From Spirochaetales bacterium (lineage in GTDB: Bacteria; Spirochaetota; Spirochaetia; DAHUYW01): a stretch of DNA of 51,208 nt. Shown piece after piece: positions 41,282-50,437 of this stretch. A program made the translations under genes and the position numbers. Each line of letters starts with the position of its first letter. The stretch's first letter is position 1. Under the pieces are notes generated by a model. The model made no database searches and was not told where the DNA came from. It worked only from the letters and a program-made list of their open reading frames with translations. The stretch covers positions 1 through 51,208 of the forward strand of contig DAHUYW010000029.1 in NCBI GenBank assembly GCA_027306915.1, in the 5' to 3' direction.

Positions 41282-43107
41282 ATGAGGTGGTCTACGACTA
41301 GACGGTCGCGGTTGGCTATTCGCACAAGCCTTGCATACGGGCTGGTTTCGGCCCTCTGGATACTCTTCTCCGACGGCGCCCTTGCCGCCATGGTTCACGA
41401 TCCGAGGCTCTTCCTCATCCTGGAGACAATCAAGGGGTGGTCCTTTGTCGCCGTCACCGCGGTTCTTCTGTACATCGCCTTGCGCAAGCAGCTTGCGCGA
41501 TGGGAAGCGGGGTCGGTCGAGCGCGGGCAGGCGGAGGCGGCCCTCGAGATAAGGGACCAGCGCCTCCGGCTGGCGACGGAGGCTACCCGCGACGGCCTCT
41601 GGGAGCGGGACGTGCTTTCCGGGCGGACCTACTTCAGTCCCGCCTACTGGCGCATGTTGGGCTACGAGCCCGATGAGCTCGAACCGGTCTATCAAGCCTG
41701 GGTTGATCTGCTCCATCAGGATGATCGAGAGCGCGCAGTGGCGGCGGGGGTGGACTGCATCGAAAACCGAACCGAAAGTTTCGAGATCGAGTATCGGATG
41801 CTGGCAAAGGGAGGGGATTGGCGCTGGATTCTTGCGCGAGGCAAGGCGGAAAGGAGAGACGAGCGGGGCCGGGCGCTTATTCTCGTTGGGACCCACCAGG
41901 ACATCACCGAGCGCAAGCCCTCGGAGGCCGAGCGCATTGCCTTCGAGACCCAGCTCCACCAGGCGCAGAAGATGGAGGCGATCGGCCAGCTGGCCGGGGA
42001 GTGGCGCACGATTTCAACAATCTGCTGGCGGTGATCATGAGCTACAGCGAGCTGACGCTGGCGGCCATCGCCTCGGATCACTCGACCAAAGGCTATGTCA
42101 CGGAGATCAAGGCCGCGGGCGAGCGGGCGGCCGCGCTCACGCGACAGCTGCTCGCGTTCAGCCGCAAGCAGGTGTTGGTGACCAAGATCCTGAATCTCAA
42201 CAAGGTAGTGACCGACACCGTAAAGATGCTCCAGCGCTTGATAGGAGAGAATATCGTCCTTACCGCGGTGCTCTCCCCGCGCGTTGCGCCGGTCAGAGTG
42301 GATCCAGGCCAGATCCAGCAGGTGGTGATCAACCTGGCCGTCAACTCTCGCGACGCCGTGCCGCAGGGCGGGCAGCTTTTCATCGAGACTTCCGCAAGCG
42401 AGTGGGACGAAGGCTACTGCCGCCTGCATCCGGGGAGCAAACCGGGTCCCTACGCACTGCTCTCGGTGACGGACAAAGGCTGCGGAATGTCAGCCGAGGT
42501 GATGGCGAGAATCTTCGACCCATTCTTCACGACCAAGGAGGCGGGGAAGGGAACGGGCCTCGGGCTTGCGACGGTGTACGGCATCGTGAAGCAGAGCGGG
42601 GGCTATATCGAAGTGAGCAGCGAGGTCGGGGTTGGAAGCTGTTTCAGGCTCTACCTCCCAGCGGTGGAGGCGGAGGCAAAACCCCGAACGGCGAGAGAAA
42701 AGGCCGAAGTGGCTCCCGGGGGAAGCGAGACTGTCCTCTTGGTCGAGGACGAGGAGAACGTGCGTCGAATTGCCCGGCTCGCGCTTGAATCCTACGGCTA
42801 CACGGTTCTCGCCGCGGAGAACGGGCGCGAGGCCATGAACATCACCGATCGGTTCGGGCGCGTCATCGACCTCGTGGTCACGGACATCGTGATGCCCGAG
42901 ATGAGCGGGCCCCAGCTCGTCGCGAAGATTCGCTCCCGGTACCCGACCCTCCAAACCCTATTCATAAGCGGATATGCCAATGATCTCGCCGATCATGAAG
43001 CAGTCGTCCGCACTTCGGCTGCCTACCTCCTCAAGCCCTTCTCGCCCCGCCAGCTCGCTTCCAAGGTGAGGCGCATCCTCGACGAGACGGGAGCTCGCGA
43101 GCATTGA
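41282..43107 (+). pseudogene. Hybrid sensor histidine kinase with PAS and receiver domains, one-base frameshift
   Basis: Two frames make one protein. The first encodes two N-terminal membrane segments (residues 15 to 75), a PAS/PAC domain ending in THQDITERK, and the start of the dimerisation helix; it derails at GGGG 41996-41999. Adding one G restores QLAGGVAHDFNN, with the phospho-acceptor His at 42007, and the second frame continues through N, G1 (VTDKGCGM), F and G2 ([15 protein letters not shown]) boxes to a receiver domain (phospho-Asp codon 42883, VVTDIVMPE). The break is exactly at the His box, so as sequenced it is inactive. A homopolymer sequencing error or phase variation are both possible. 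Start at ATG 41282 is a choice. Confidence 0.8.
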
Positions 43108-43128
43108 AGATCTCTGTCCGCCACGCCG

Positions 43129-44196
43129 CTAGCTGCCGAGATAGTCCGTCCAGCGCTCGTCCACCCGCCGCAGCTTGAAGAACAGAGCCGCCGCCGCCCA
43201 TGTGCCGGCGAACACCGCAACGACGAAGTAGCCCACGCTTGCGATGTCGAGGTGGTTGACGACGCGCCAGAAGCCGGTCGTCGATCCCGTTATCTGACTG
43301 ATTATTTGAAGCACCTCGATGAGCCCGATGACGAGGGCAACGAAGACCGAAAGGCCGGTGACCGTGAGGTTGTAGAAGAGCTTTCTGATTGGACTGGAAA
43401 AGGCCCAGGAGTAGGCTCTCGTCATGAAAGCGCCATCCGTGGTGTCCATCAGAGACATCCCCGCGGCAAAGATCAGGGGAAGCGCCATGACCGCGGCGAA
43501 GGAAAGCCCGGAAGAGGCGGCTCCGGCCGATACGGCGAGCAGCGCCACCTCCGAGGCGGTGTCAAAGCCGAGCCCGAAGAGGAACCCGATGGGGAACATC
43601 TGCCAGCTTGCGGAGATGAACTTGAAGAGTCTCGCGAAGAGACGGGTGAGCACTCCGCCGGAGACGAGGCTTTCCTCCAACGATTTGCGACTGTATTCCC
43701 GGCGCTGCATCCCTTTGAACACACCGACGATGTCGAGAAAGATCAACAAGTTGAGGATACCGATGCCAACCAGGAAGAGGCCGGAAACGCTCGTCCCGAT
43801 CAGTCCTCCGAAGCTTCGGAGCTCTCCGTGGTCACCCACGACGGCGCCGACGAGCTTCTTGGCGGCGACACCAAGGGCGAGCGTGATGAGGAAAACGACC
43901 GAGGAGTGGCCCAGCGAAAAGTAGAATCCGGTGCCGACGGGATTCTTGCCGCCCTGAATAAGCTTGCGGGAAGTGTTGTCGATCGCGGAGATGTGATCTG
44001 CGTCGAAGGCGTGCCGAAGACCGAAGCTGTAGGCAAGCGTTCCCAAGGAGAGGAGAGCTGGGTAACGGCGGGACTGCGAAAGCAGCAGCCCCCAGCCCAG
44101 GAGGTGGATCATCACTACGATGCTGTAGAGGCCCCACAGGCGAGCCCGTTCTGAGGGGCTGAAGCCGCGGGCATGGTCATTCTTCATGGTGCTCAT
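43129..44196 (-). CDS. Nickel/cobalt transporter, NiCoT family (HoxN/NixA type)
   Basis: 355 residues, eight expected membrane spans. All signature motifs are present: RHAFDADHISAIDN, LGFDTASE, FAAGMSLMDTTDG and FYFSLGHSSVV. The family takes up Ni2+ or Co2+ with high affinity. It is the last of three minus-strand genes (OsmC, XRE/cupin, NiCoT). ATG 44196 or 44187; neither has a good ribosome site. No nickel enzyme is nearby, so the metal's use is unclear. Confidence 0.9.
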   Translation of the reverse strand: MSTMKNDHARGFSPSERARLWGLYSIVVMIHLLGWGLLLSQSRRYPALLSLGTLAYSFGLRHAFDADHISAIDNTSRKLIQGGKNPVGTGFYFSLGHSSVVFLITLALGVAAKKLVGAVVGDHGELRSFGGLIGTSVSGLFLVGIGILNLLIFLDIVGVFKGMQRREYSRKSLEESLVSGGVLTRLFARLFKFISASWQMFPIGFLFGLGFDTASEVALLAVSAGAASSGLSFAAVMALPLIFAAGMSLMDTTDGAFMTRAYSWAFSSPIRKLFYNLTVTGLSVFVALVIGLIEVLQIISQITGSTTGFWRVVNHLDIASVGYFVVAVFAGTWAAAALFFKLRRVDERWTDYLGS

Positions 44197-44217
44197 GTCG
44201 ATTCGATTATCTACCGT

Positions 44218-44820
44218 TCATTCCGTTGGAAAATGGCGCTTGCCCGGCTCCTCGTGTGCATCGCGGGAGCAAAGGAATAGGAGCATCTCCGACTCCCCCG
44301 CGAAGCGGTTCTGCCAACGATGGGGCAGATGGGCCTCAAATACCAGGCTGTCACCGGGATCCAGCAGGTATTCGTTCTCGTCGATTGTATAGAGAATCTG
44401 CCCGCTTAGGATATACACGAACTCGTGTCCGGTGTGAACTATCACGCGAGCGCCGCTGCTCGTTCCCGGCATCAGTCTTACGACGAAGCAATTCACGTTT
44501 TCGTCGGCAAGGTCCTTCGCGAGATTGGCTAGACGGACGCCCTCGACGGTCATCTCGGGTCGAGCACTCGAGCGGGTGAGAACCGTGGGCTTCCGGGAGG
44601 GGGTCGACTCGAAGAATGCGTTGATGGCCACCCCGAGCCCTCGGGCAAGCTGTTGCAGGGTGGCGACTGACGGGGAGGTCTTGCCAGTCTCGATCAGGCT
44701 CAGGGTATTGATGCTGAGACCGCTGCGTCCCGCCAGGGTCCGCAGCGACAGGCCCATGCGCGTGCGCAGCTCGCGCGCTCGCGTCGCCACAGACCCCTCA
44801 TCTGCGCGGGCCTTCCTCAT
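44218..44820 (-). CDS. XRE-family regulator with cupin domain
   Basis: 200 residues: helix-turn-helix of the Cro/CI type (ARELRTRMGLSLRTLAGRSGLSINTLSLIETGKTSPSVATLQQLARGLG) and a C-terminal cupin with HTGHEFVYILSG and PHRWQN as metal/ligand residues. Its ATG overlaps the OsmC stop (ATGA). Likely autoregulates the operon from the promoter at 45286. Confidence 0.88.
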   Translation of the reverse strand: MRKARADEGSVATRARELRTRMGLSLRTLAGRSGLSINTLSLIETGKTSPSVATLQQLARGLGVAINAFFESTPSRKPTVLTRSSARPEMTVEGVRLANLAKDLADENVNCFVVRLMPGTSSGARVIVHTGHEFVYILSGQILYTIDENEYLLDPGDSLVFEAHLPHRWQNRFAGESEMLLFLCSRDAHEEPGKRHFPTE

Positions 44821-45254
44821 TCTACGATGAACTCGATCGGAGTTGCGTTGTGGGCGTTGTCCGAGATCGGACAGCGGGCGTCAATCTCGCGGACAAATTG
44901 CTCCTTCTCTTTCTGGGTCATGTCCGCATCGATTTTGGTGTTGACGCGGATCGTGGTGAATCCCGCTCTCGCCTCCGTGGACTTGCCTTGAAAGACATCG
45001 GAGTTGAGCTCTCCTTCCACCGTCACCTCGATGTTACGCACCGCAAGATGGCGTTGCCGGGCGATGAGGTGGCCGATCGTGATGACGCAGGAGCTCAACG
45101 AGACGAAAAGATACTCGAGTGGGGTAGGTCCCGCATCGATTCCCCCGCCGGCAGGAGGCTGATCGATAACTGAGACATGCTGTCGGGAGCGTGCCTCGAT
45201 CCTAAAGCCATCAACTTGTTTTGCTTCAACTCGGACCGTCTTGATTGTCGCCAT
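44817..45254 (-). CDS. OsmC/Ohr-family peroxide-reducing protein
   Basis: 145 residues of the OsmC fold: GPTPLEYLFVSLSSCVITIG with the first active Cys, and DARCPISDN with the second. These proteins reduce organic hydroperoxides using a thiol pair. ATG 45254 follows GGGAGAA; an earlier start lacks a ribosome site. First gene of the operon. Confidence 0.88.
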   Translation of the reverse strand: MATIKTVRVEAKQVDGFRIEARSRQHVSVIDQPPAGGGIDAGPTPLEYLFVSLSSCVITIGHLIARQRHLAVRNIEVTVEGELNSDVFQGKSTEARAGFTTIRVNTKIDADMTQKEKEQFVREIDARCPISDNAHNATPIEFIVE

Positions 45255-45285
45255 AGCAATTCTCCCTATTGTGAGTCTTACCAAT

Positions 45286-45314
45286 ATATTATGCTGAATG
45301 TGCCCTTATTGCAA
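45286..45314 (-). promoter_or_regulatory. Promoter of the OsmC-XRE-NiCoT operon
   Basis: Minus strand TTGCAA (45314-45309), 17 bases, TAATAT (45291-45286). It is flanked by ATTGTGA (45268-45274) and TCACAAT (45322-45328), a perfect 7-base inverted repeat 47 bases apart, possibly two half-sites that allow looping. Confidence 0.58.
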
Positions 45315-45424
45315 GAGAATTTCACAATAAAGTGGTACAAACGCCCTAACGACGTCGTGCGTGCTGGCTCGCGCGCGCAACGATGGGGAGACGCCTGCGG
45401 AGAAAGGAGCAGCATCGAAACGAG

Positions 45425-45453
45425 TTGACACTGCCCGCAAAAGTTGACATACT
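45425..45453 (+). promoter_or_regulatory. Promoter of the DUF4395-thioredoxin unit
   Basis: TTGACA (45425-45430), 17 bases, CATACT (45448-45453), then AGAGGT before the ATG at 45486. A second TTGACA at 45444-45449 overlaps the -10 region. Confidence 0.55.
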
Positions 45454-45485
45454 CAATCATGTAAAGTGACTAACAGAGGTAACGA

Positions 45486-45968
45486 ATGGCCAGTGCTCCT
45501 CAAAAGGTGGACCATAGCGCCCTGAAAGTGAACCAGGGCTCGATTATCGTGCTGCTTGTGGCTGGGTTTGTGGCAAATCTGCCCTGGCTTGTCGCGGGGA
45601 CGGCTCTGATCATGCTCGCAGGGACGGCAATCGGTCGCCCGGGCTTCTTTTTCATCTACGCGGGGCTTCTTCGCCCGATGGGCGTTGTGAGGCCTGACCT
45701 GCTATCGGACAATCCCGAGCCCCACCGCTTCGCCCAGGGTTTTGGCGGAGTAGTTGCGGCCCTGTCCGCGACAGCGCTTTTCCTGGGCAGCGGCGTGCTC
45801 GGTTGGATTCTAGGCTGGATCGTCGCAGCCCTTGCGGCTCTCAACCTCTTTACGGGATTTTGTGCCGGATGCGCCGTCTACTACTGGATGAATCGTCTGG
45901 GAATACCGGGTTTCTCGAAGCGTGCTCCGGAGGGGACTCTTCCGGGAATGAGGCCGAGGCTGGGATGA
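45486..45968 (+). CDS. DUF4395 membrane protein
   Basis: 160 residues with three or four membrane segments and the DUF4395 pattern: VDHSALKVNQGSIIVLLV, PGFFFIYAGLLRP and FTGFCAGCAVYYWMN. The Cys pair CAGC sits near a membrane face and could pass electrons. It is followed by a membrane-anchored thioredoxin; this pairing is seen in many bacteria and suggests a thiol-redox relay, although the family's activity is not established. Confidence 0.82.
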   Translation: MASAPQKVDHSALKVNQGSIIVLLVAGFVANLPWLVAGTALIMLAGTAIGRPGFFFIYAGLLRPMGVVRPDLLSDNPEPHRFAQGFGGVVAALSATALFLGSGVLGWILGWIVAALAALNLFTGFCAGCAVYYWMNRLGIPGFSKRAPEGTLPGMRPRLG

Positions 45969-46010
45969 AGCGGCAGATGATCGCAGGAATCGAGGAGGAG
46001 GGCAAACGCA

Positions 46011-46418
46011 GTGGCTGATCTCATCGTGCGTCTCGCCGGCGCGGTGGCAATCGCCGGGGGCGGGGTGCTGCTCTATCTCCTCCTCCGGTTTCTTGTTTTG
46101 GCGAAGGCTCGACGAAACTTCCGCAGTCTTGATAGCTTTAGGCGCGGGCAGCCCGGGATTGTCTATTTCACCACGCCTGATTGCGGCGCCTGCAAAGCGG
46201 TCCAGCGGCCCGCGCTCGCGGCTCTGCAGGAGCGGCTGCGGGGCTCCCTGCAAGTCATCGAGATCGACGCCGCAGATCGGCCGGACCTGGCAAAGGCCTG
46301 GAGCGTCCTGACCGTTCCCACCACGTTCGTCCTGGACCGCGACGGGCGTCCCCGCCACGTGAATCAGGGAGTCGCCTCAACCGACAAGCTCACAACCCAG
46401 CTCCGGAGCGTGGGATAG
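46011..46418 (+). CDS. Membrane-anchored thioredoxin-like protein
   Basis: 135 residues: an N-terminal membrane segment (residues 5 to 30) and a thioredoxin fold with active site TPDCGACK and cis-Pro in VPTTF. GTG start at 46011 after GAGGAGGAGG. Probably exchanges disulfides with the preceding DUF4395 protein at the outer side of the inner membrane. Confidence 0.85.
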   Translation: MADLIVRLAGAVAIAGGGVLLYLLLRFLVLAKARRNFRSLDSFRRGQPGIVYFTTPDCGACKAVQRPALAALQERLRGSLQVIEIDAADRPDLAKAWSVLTVPTTFVLDRDGRPRHVNQGVASTDKLTTQLRSVG

Positions 46419-46559
46419 GGCTACAGCTCGGCACCGGACACTTCTTTCTTGCCTCAAGGAACAGCGCACCAGCCTCCCAAGGTGTTTTGTTGTTGATCTC
46501 CGGAGTGAGACGTGCAAAACTATCCCAGGGGGCCGCCATGCGCGGCGTGGGGAGGAAGC

Positions 46560-47462
46560 ATGAAGAAGCGGCAGCTCGGGAAGGGCGGTGACGAGGTCTC
46601 GATCATCGGACTCGGTTCGTGGCCGATTGGCGGCGGCATGGGGTCGGTGGATGAGCGCCAGGCGATCGCGACCATTCATGCGGCCCTCGATGTCGGCGTC
46701 ACGCTTATCGATACCGCCCAGTCCTACCGGACCTCGGAAATCACCATCGGGAAGGCCCTCGCGGGCGGTAAACGCGCGAAGGTCTTCCTTGCCAGCAAGG
46801 CAAGCACCGATTATACCCGGCGGGGAATCCGCTCCTCGATCGAAGACACCCTTAAGGCTCTCGATACCGACTATCTTGATCTCTACCAGATCCATTCCTG
46901 GAATCTCCAATACCCGATCGAAGAGTCGATGGCTGAAATGGCACAGCTGGTCAAGGAGGGGAAGACCCGCTACCTCGGTGTGTCGAACTTCTCGGTCGAG
47001 CAGATGAAGCGGGCATGGGCCGCCTCGCCCTTCGCTTCGACCCAACCCGCCTACAACATCTTTGATCGCGAGATCGAGCAAGATGTGATCCGCTATTGCA
47101 GTCATCAGGGGATTGGGATTCTTGCCCACAGTGTGCTGGCCAAGGGGCTCCTGACCGGCAAGTACGGGCCCGATCACGTCTTCCCAGCGGACGACGAGCG
47201 GTCGCACATGCCGCGTTTCCAGGGGCGGCAGTTTGCGGGGTACCTGAAGCGGGCCGATGCCCTCACCGTGGTGGCAAATGAGGTGGGATGCTCTTTGGTG
47301 CAGCTCGCAATCGCGTGGGTGGTGCGAATCCCGCATGTGGCATGCGCTCTGGTCGGCGCGAAGAGCCCCGCCCAGGTGGCCGAGCAAGTGGCCGCCGCCG
47401 AGATAGTGCTGAATCACGAGGTTACCGCGCGAATCGAGGACATCGCCTCCGGGCGGCTATAG
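46560..47462 (+). CDS. Aldo/keto reductase
   Basis: 300 residues. The catalytic tetrad is visible: Asp51 and Tyr56 in LIDTAQSY, Lys80 in ASKAS and His112 in QIHSWN. YLGVSNFS, QPAYNIFDR and the C-terminal LVGAKSPAQV complete the family. It reduces aldehydes or ketones with NADPH. ATG 46560 follows GGGGAGGAAGC. Substrate unknown. Confidence 0.88.
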   Translation: MKKRQLGKGGDEVSIIGLGSWPIGGGMGSVDERQAIATIHAALDVGVTLIDTAQSYRTSEITIGKALAGGKRAKVFLASKASTDYTRRGIRSSIEDTLKALDTDYLDLYQIHSWNLQYPIEESMAEMAQLVKEGKTRYLGVSNFSVEQMKRAWAASPFASTQPAYNIFDREIEQDVIRYCSHQGIGILAHSVLAKGLLTGKYGPDHVFPADDERSHMPRFQGRQFAGYLKRADALTVVANEVGCSLVQLAIAWVVRIPHVACALVGAKSPAQVAEQVAAAEIVLNHEVTARIEDIASGRL

Positions 47463-47477
47463 AGGTCGAAAAAGAGG

Positions 47478-49439
47478 GTGTCTGAAAGCGATCTCACGCC
47501 CCTGCGGGACAAAGCCGAAGAGCTCGTGCGGAGCCTTAGCGAGGCACTCTCCGCCAACGCCTTCACCAGCCGTTACGTTCTTCATCCTCGGCGATTCGAG
47601 CAGACCGCAGCAGGGCTGGCATCGAGCTTCATCGGTTTTCTGGACTCCTCCGAAGCACGGGGAGTCACCGACTTCGGAAGCTCACTCTCGAGGCAGGGCG
47701 TCGGCCCCCAGGCGCTCTTCGCCATACTCGCCACGCTCTTTCGCTTCTGCCGCACGGCGGCAGGCGCGCAGATCCCCGAGGGGGCCGAGAGGGCTCTCGC
47801 CTGTTTTGAGGCCTACTGTATCGCCCTTCTCGACGGCTTCACGAGCGCATGGAAGGCGCAAATACTTTCCGACCAGGAGCAGCTGCGGCGCGCCCTATCG
47901 TCGGCCCTGGAGTCACAAAGCCGCGAGCTTTTCGTCAAGAATCACGCCATCGACACCTCGATAAACGGAATCCTCCTCACCGATCTCGATGGAACGGTAA
48001 CCTATGCGAACCGCTCCTGTCTCGCGCTCCTGGGCTACGAGGTGGCCGAGGAGCTCATCGGAAGGAACGTCGCCGACTTTTGGATCGGATCGGAGGCGGG
48101 CGAGCTGCTCGGGCTACTCTCGCGAGCCGACGGCTGGCGCGGCGAGCTTGCGGCAAAACGGAAGGATGGCGAAACTCGTCCCGTATCCTTTTCGGCCTCT
48201 CAGATCATGAACGAGCGCGGCGAAGCGATAGGGATTATGACCTCCTTCGTAGACATGACGGAGGCCAGGCGGCTCGAGCTGCAGATGCAACAGGTCCAGA
48301 AGATGGACGATCTGGGACAGCTCGCCGGCGGGATCGCGCACGATTTCAACAACCTGCTCACTGCGATCGGCGGGCACCTGCAGTTGCTTCTCGCGGAGCT
48401 TCCGCCCGAAGATGCCATCTATCAGGAATTGACGCAGATCAAATCCGCGGTCGATCGCGGCATAGGGCTCACGCGGCAGCTGCGATACTTCACGCGGCAA
48501 GCGAGCGGAAAGCGTGAAATAGTCAACCTGAACCTGATCGCTCGCGAGACCTATGAGCTGCTCAAGCACAGCCTTGCGGTCGAGGTTACCGCCCGGCTCG
48601 ATCTGTCTGACTCACTGTGGTCCGTTGAAGCCGACCCGAACCAGATGAGCCAGGTGCTCATGAACCTGTGCGTGAATGCGCGCGAGGCGGTGTTCGAGCG
48701 AAGGGCAGCCTCGGCGGAGACCGAAAGGGGTGTCCTTACCATCGAGACCGAGAACGTGACCTTCGGCGAGGTTGAGGCGAGGCGCCATGCGGGAGCCAAG
48801 CCGGGGCGCTATGTCAGTCTTGCCGTGAGCGACACCGGAGTCGGGGTGCCGCCGGAGCTGGTCGATCGGGTCTTTGTCCCCTTTGTGACTACAAAGGCCT
48901 CAAAGCACGGGACCGGTTTGGGGCTTGCCGTGGTGTACGGGATCGTTCGGAGCCACGGCGGCTTCGTCGAGGTTACGAGTGTTCCCGGCAAGAGGACGAC
49001 CTTCCGTGTTTACCTGCCGATGGTCGATCGAACCTCCAAACCTGTGCCGGGGATCGTCGCAAAACCGGTCCTATCAAGGGGCGAGGGGACGATCCTTGTC
49101 GTTGACGACGAGGAGCAGGTCCGCGAAGTAATGGTCAGGACGCTTGTCCGCTGCGGCTACCGCGTGCTCGAGGCGAGCAGCGGCGCGATAGCCCTCGGTA
49201 TCTTTAAGGAGCAGGGACCCCAGATAGACCTCGTGGTACTCGACATGATCATGCCCGAGGTAGGTGGACGGAAGACGCTCGAGCTTCTCCGGGAGGTCGA
49301 TCCGCAGGTGTCCGTGCTCCTCGTCACGGGCTACATGACCGACGATGTGGGCCAGGAGGGGTTGCCCCTCATCGAAAAGCCCCTCGATCTCGCGCTTTTT
49401 AGCGAACGGGTGAGAGAGCTGGTAGCCAAGCGGCCCTGA
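47478..49439 (+). CDS. Hybrid sensor histidine kinase with PAS and C-terminal receiver
   Basis: 653 residues, no membrane span, so cytoplasmic. Residues 1 to 140 are a helical domain I do not recognise; a PAS domain spans 155 to 265; then the kinase core with His288 in GGIAHDFNN and HATPase boxes (SDTGVGVPPELVDRVF, HGTGLGLAVVYGIV); the receiver has phospho-Asp589 in VVLDMIMPE and Lys in LIEKPLD. GTG start at 47478 close behind AAAGAGG. Same order of domains as the frameshifted kinase at 41282. No separate response regulator is nearby. Confidence 0.88.
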   Translation: MSESDLTPLRDKAEELVRSLSEALSANAFTSRYVLHPRRFEQTAAGLASSFIGFLDSSEARGVTDFGSSLSRQGVGPQALFAILATLFRFCRTAAGAQIPEGAERALACFEAYCIALLDGFTSAWKAQILSDQEQLRRALSSALESQSRELFVKNHAIDTSINGILLTDLDGTVTYANRSCLALLGYEVAEELIGRNVADFWIGSEAGELLGLLSRADGWRGELAAKRKDGETRPVSFSASQIMNERGEAIGIMTSFVDMTEARRLELQMQQVQKMDDLGQLAGGIAHDFNNLLTAIGGHLQLLLAELPPEDAIYQELTQIKSAVDRGIGLTRQLRYFTRQASGKREIVNLNLIARETYELLKHSLAVEVTARLDLSDSLWSVEADPNQMSQVLMNLCVNAREAVFERRAASAETERGVLTIETENVTFGEVEARRHAGAKPGRYVSLAVSDTGVGVPPELVDRVFVPFVTTKASKHGTGLGLAVVYGIVRSHGGFVEVTSVPGKRTTFRVYLPMVDRTSKPVPGIVAKPVLSRGEGTILVVDDEEQVREVMVRTLVRCGYRVLEASSGAIALGIFKEQGPQIDLVVLDMIMPEVGGRKTLELLREVDPQVSVLLVTGYMTDDVGQEGLPLIEKPLDLALFSERVRELVAKRP

Positions 49440-49597
49440 GGCCGCCCACACGATCAGGTTGTTGAAAAACCTGCCAGACCGCCTTTCGTGGAAACTCACG
49501 CCCTTCCTGCACGTCCAATGGGTGATATGGGGAAATTCAAGGCGCAGCCCTGGCCGTCAGGGCGTGTGAGGTGAGGAACGCGAGAGTGGGTGGCAGC

Positions 49598-49837
49598 ATG
49601 ATCACGACGTACAAAGATTATATCATCAACGCCCGTGCAGCCGCTGTTCCGGATAGCTCCGGCGTCCGAGGGAAGTGGGTCGCCATGCCGCCGATCATCC
49701 AGAAGATCGTCGGTGACATTCGGCGCGCTCTCGATATCCCTGCGGTGAGCGGAGTCTATGCGACGGAGCAGGCCGCTGTGGAGGCGGTGGTGGCAGTGGC
49801 ACGGCGGTTAATCGACAGGGGCGAAGTCGGTTTCTGA
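49598..49837 (+). CDS. Small protein of unknown function, related to the one at 49977
   Basis: 79 residues. Pattern: TTYKDYIINARAAAV...GKWVAMPPI... and YATEQAAVEAVVAVARRLIDRG. The layout (two strands with a conserved Tyr and Trp, then a helix with Ala and Ile-Asp) is shared with the oppositely oriented gene at 49977-50231. No signal peptide or catalytic motif. Ribosome site weak. The 158 bases after the kinase gene contain a small stem (CAGGTT/AACCTG, 49456-49474) only. Confidence 0.6.
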   Translation: MITTYKDYIINARAAAVPDSSGVRGKWVAMPPIIQKIVGDIRRALDIPAVSGVYATEQAAVEAVVAVARRLIDRGEVGF

Positions 49838-49925
49838 AGACGCGAAACGGGAACTATTCTCTCTATCCCATCGTCTATTAATCGCTGAATTTGGCAGCCG
49901 TCTTCCACACGAAGACGTCATCCAC

Positions 49926-49973
49926 GCGGGGCGGGTCGGTTTACCTCCTTTGTCCGAACTCGCCCCGCTTTTT
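49926..49973 (+). terminator. Intrinsic terminator after the small-protein gene
   Basis: GCGGGGCG (49926-49933) pairs with CGCCCCGC (49961-49968), with further partial pairing inward, followed by TTTTT (49969-49973). On the opposite strand no T-run follows, so it serves the plus-strand gene. Confidence 0.75.
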
Positions 49974-49976
49974 GTC

Positions 49977-50231
49977 CTATTGAAGGGTTGCGGGATCCTC
50001 TGCCGGAAGGGGGCCAAGCTCCTCATCGATATAAGTCCGAGCAACCTGCAGGGAAGCCTCGAGTGCGCGATCTTCCGTATCGAAGGACTGCGGGTTTGGC
50101 ACGGTGTCCCGGGTTTCATCATCCTTCGGCTTCGATATCACCACCGATGCGGTCCATTTCCCATCCGAGCCGGACGTAGCCACCGCCTCAAGATGGTATC
50201 CAAGGTAACTGTCTACTCGCTTGCTTGCCAT
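49977..50231 (-). CDS. Small protein of unknown function, related to the one at 49598
   Basis: 84 residues: DSYLGYHLEAVATSGSDGKWTASVVISKP then FDTEDRALEASLQVARTYIDEE. Shares the Tyr/Trp strands and Ala-rich helix of the protein at 49598. GGAGGAG lies six bases before the ATG at 50231. It may be a stand-alone beta-helix fold of the kind found in many proteobacteria; function not known. Confidence 0.65.
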   Translation of the reverse strand: MASKRVDSYLGYHLEAVATSGSDGKWTASVVISKPKDDETRDTVPNPQSFDTEDRALEASLQVARTYIDEELGPLPAEDPATLQ

Positions 50232-50366
50232 GCAGCTCTCCTCCAACTGCCAACCCAGCCTACCATCGAATCGACGAGCCTGTCGCTAGGCGCCCGCGGG
50301 AGAAAGCTCGAGCCGGCGCCATTCATCATTGCCGCCCGAACAGAGGGCGCCGCGACGTGGCCGCAT

Positions 50367-50396
50367 TTGCGCTTTACCCATTTGTGGAGCTATACT
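50367..50396 (+). promoter_or_regulatory. Promoter of the chemotaxis receptor gene
   Basis: TTGCGC (50367-50372), 18 bases, TATACT (50391-50396), 42 bases before the start codon. No flagellar sigma-28 type promoter was seen. Confidence 0.45.
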
Positions 50397-50437
50397 GCTT
50401 CAGTTCCTGCAACAGAACCTGCGCGGAGGACTGCGTC

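Noticed and set aside
41818..43107. Second half of the hybrid kinase as an independent gene
   Set aside because: Its first 60 codons are out-of-frame translation of the PAS region; it only makes sense joined to the first half by a one-base shift.
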